Of a DNA stretch of 21,680 bases, positions 21,508 to 21,680 are shown in pieces. The stretch is taken from positions 1 through 21,680 of the forward strand of contig CAIWGR010000594.1 of the NCBI GenBank assembly GCA_903912275.1. Direction: 5' to 3'. Position 1 is the first letter of the stretch, and each line of letters begins with the position of its first letter. Source of the DNA: an uncultured delta proteobacterium. GTDB taxonomy: Bacteria; Myxococcota_A; Bradymonadia; REDH01. A program made the translations under genes and the position numbers. The notes beneath the pieces are model-generated. The model searched no databases. It was not told the origin of the DNA and worked only from the letters and a program-made list of their open reading frames with translations.

Positions 21508-21680
21508 ATGCTCATGTTGGCCAGAAATCGGGAAGTAGGTTGCGGTCATCGCGCTGGCGACCTGTGGACTGCCGGCCTGCTGCGGTTTGTGGCGATGCTG
21601 CTCCTGCTGTTGGTCGCGGCCTGCAGCGGCAGCAGCAAGAAGAAGCCCGCCGCCGACACCGGCACAGATGCCGCGGCCGA
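21508..21680 (+). CDS. Lipoprotein, N-terminal part (runs off the window)
   Basis: An open frame from ATG 21508 (GGAG at 21498-21501, six bases upstream) to the window edge, 57 residues visible. A hydrophobic stretch FVAMLLLLLVAAC ends in a lipobox with Cys39, followed by SGSS, a KKK cluster and an Ala/Asp/Thr-rich linker. In-frame GTG 21589 or ATG 21595 would give a much shorter signal peptide, so the start is not certain. It lies 163 bp after the TPR lipoprotein gene on the same strand. The mature domain is outside the window, so no function can be given; a LolB- or DUF4292-like outer-membrane lipoprotein is a guess from gene order. Confidence 0.7.
   Translation, partial: MLMLARNREVGCGHRAGDLWTAGLLRFVAMLLLLLVAACSGSSKKKPAADTGTDAAA

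Overview
The window is a GC-rich bacterial chromosome segment, densely packed with genes on both strands. Diderm features point to a Gram-negative organism: three Sec/lipobox lipoproteins, a c-di-GMP enzyme, and a TPR lipoprotein followed by another lipoprotein. RNase J, a GMC alcohol-oxidase-like enzyme and a very large multidomain helicase fit a Myxococcota/Bradymonadia-type or other 'deltaproteobacterial' genome. That placement is an inference from style, not a marker-based assignment. Initiation often uses GTG or TTG, and many genes overlap by 1-17 bp, so translational coupling is likely. No tRNA, rRNA, CRISPR array, insertion sequence or integrase was seen.

Layout. (1) 2-58: the 3' end of an unknown plus-strand gene, sharing the palindrome CTAG as stop codon with a minus-strand GGDEF-EAL protein (55-2322). 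(2) 2490-5830, plus: methylthioadenosine phosphorylase, a PKD-domain lipoprotein with a Gly-Ser repeat tail, a small rubredoxin-like zinc protein and RNase J. (3) 5941-7909, plus: a small single-span membrane protein overlapping a GMC oxidoreductase, preceded by a leader with an inverted repeat that touches the ribosome-binding site. (4) 17419-7919, minus, a co-directional run: GT4 glycosyltransferase, SDR dehydrogenase, DUF1636-like ferredoxin-type protein, purine nucleoside phosphorylase, cytidine deaminase and a 1923-residue helicase. (5) 17535-21680, plus: aminopeptidase P, biotin synthase, TPR lipoprotein and the start of another lipoprotein.

How the genes work together. Nucleoside salvage is a visible theme: MTA phosphorylase on one strand, and PNP plus cytidine deaminase translationally coupled on the other. 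Most of the rest is ordinary metabolism, RNA turnover and envelope function.

The outlier is the 1923-residue protein at 7919-13690. It fuses an M48-peptidase-like domain (HQxxH in place of HExxH), a TerB-like domain, a DUF4011-like domain, an intact SF1 helicase of the AAA_11/AAA_12 (COG1112) type and a C-terminal RE_MTES_1575/Vsr-like nuclease fold that appears to have lost catalytic acids. This is the best candidate for an undescribed system. Its chromosomal context is housekeeping rather than a defence island, so a defence role is only a hypothesis. The biotin synthase is a second point of interest, because two of the classical [2Fe-2S] ligand cysteines are absent.
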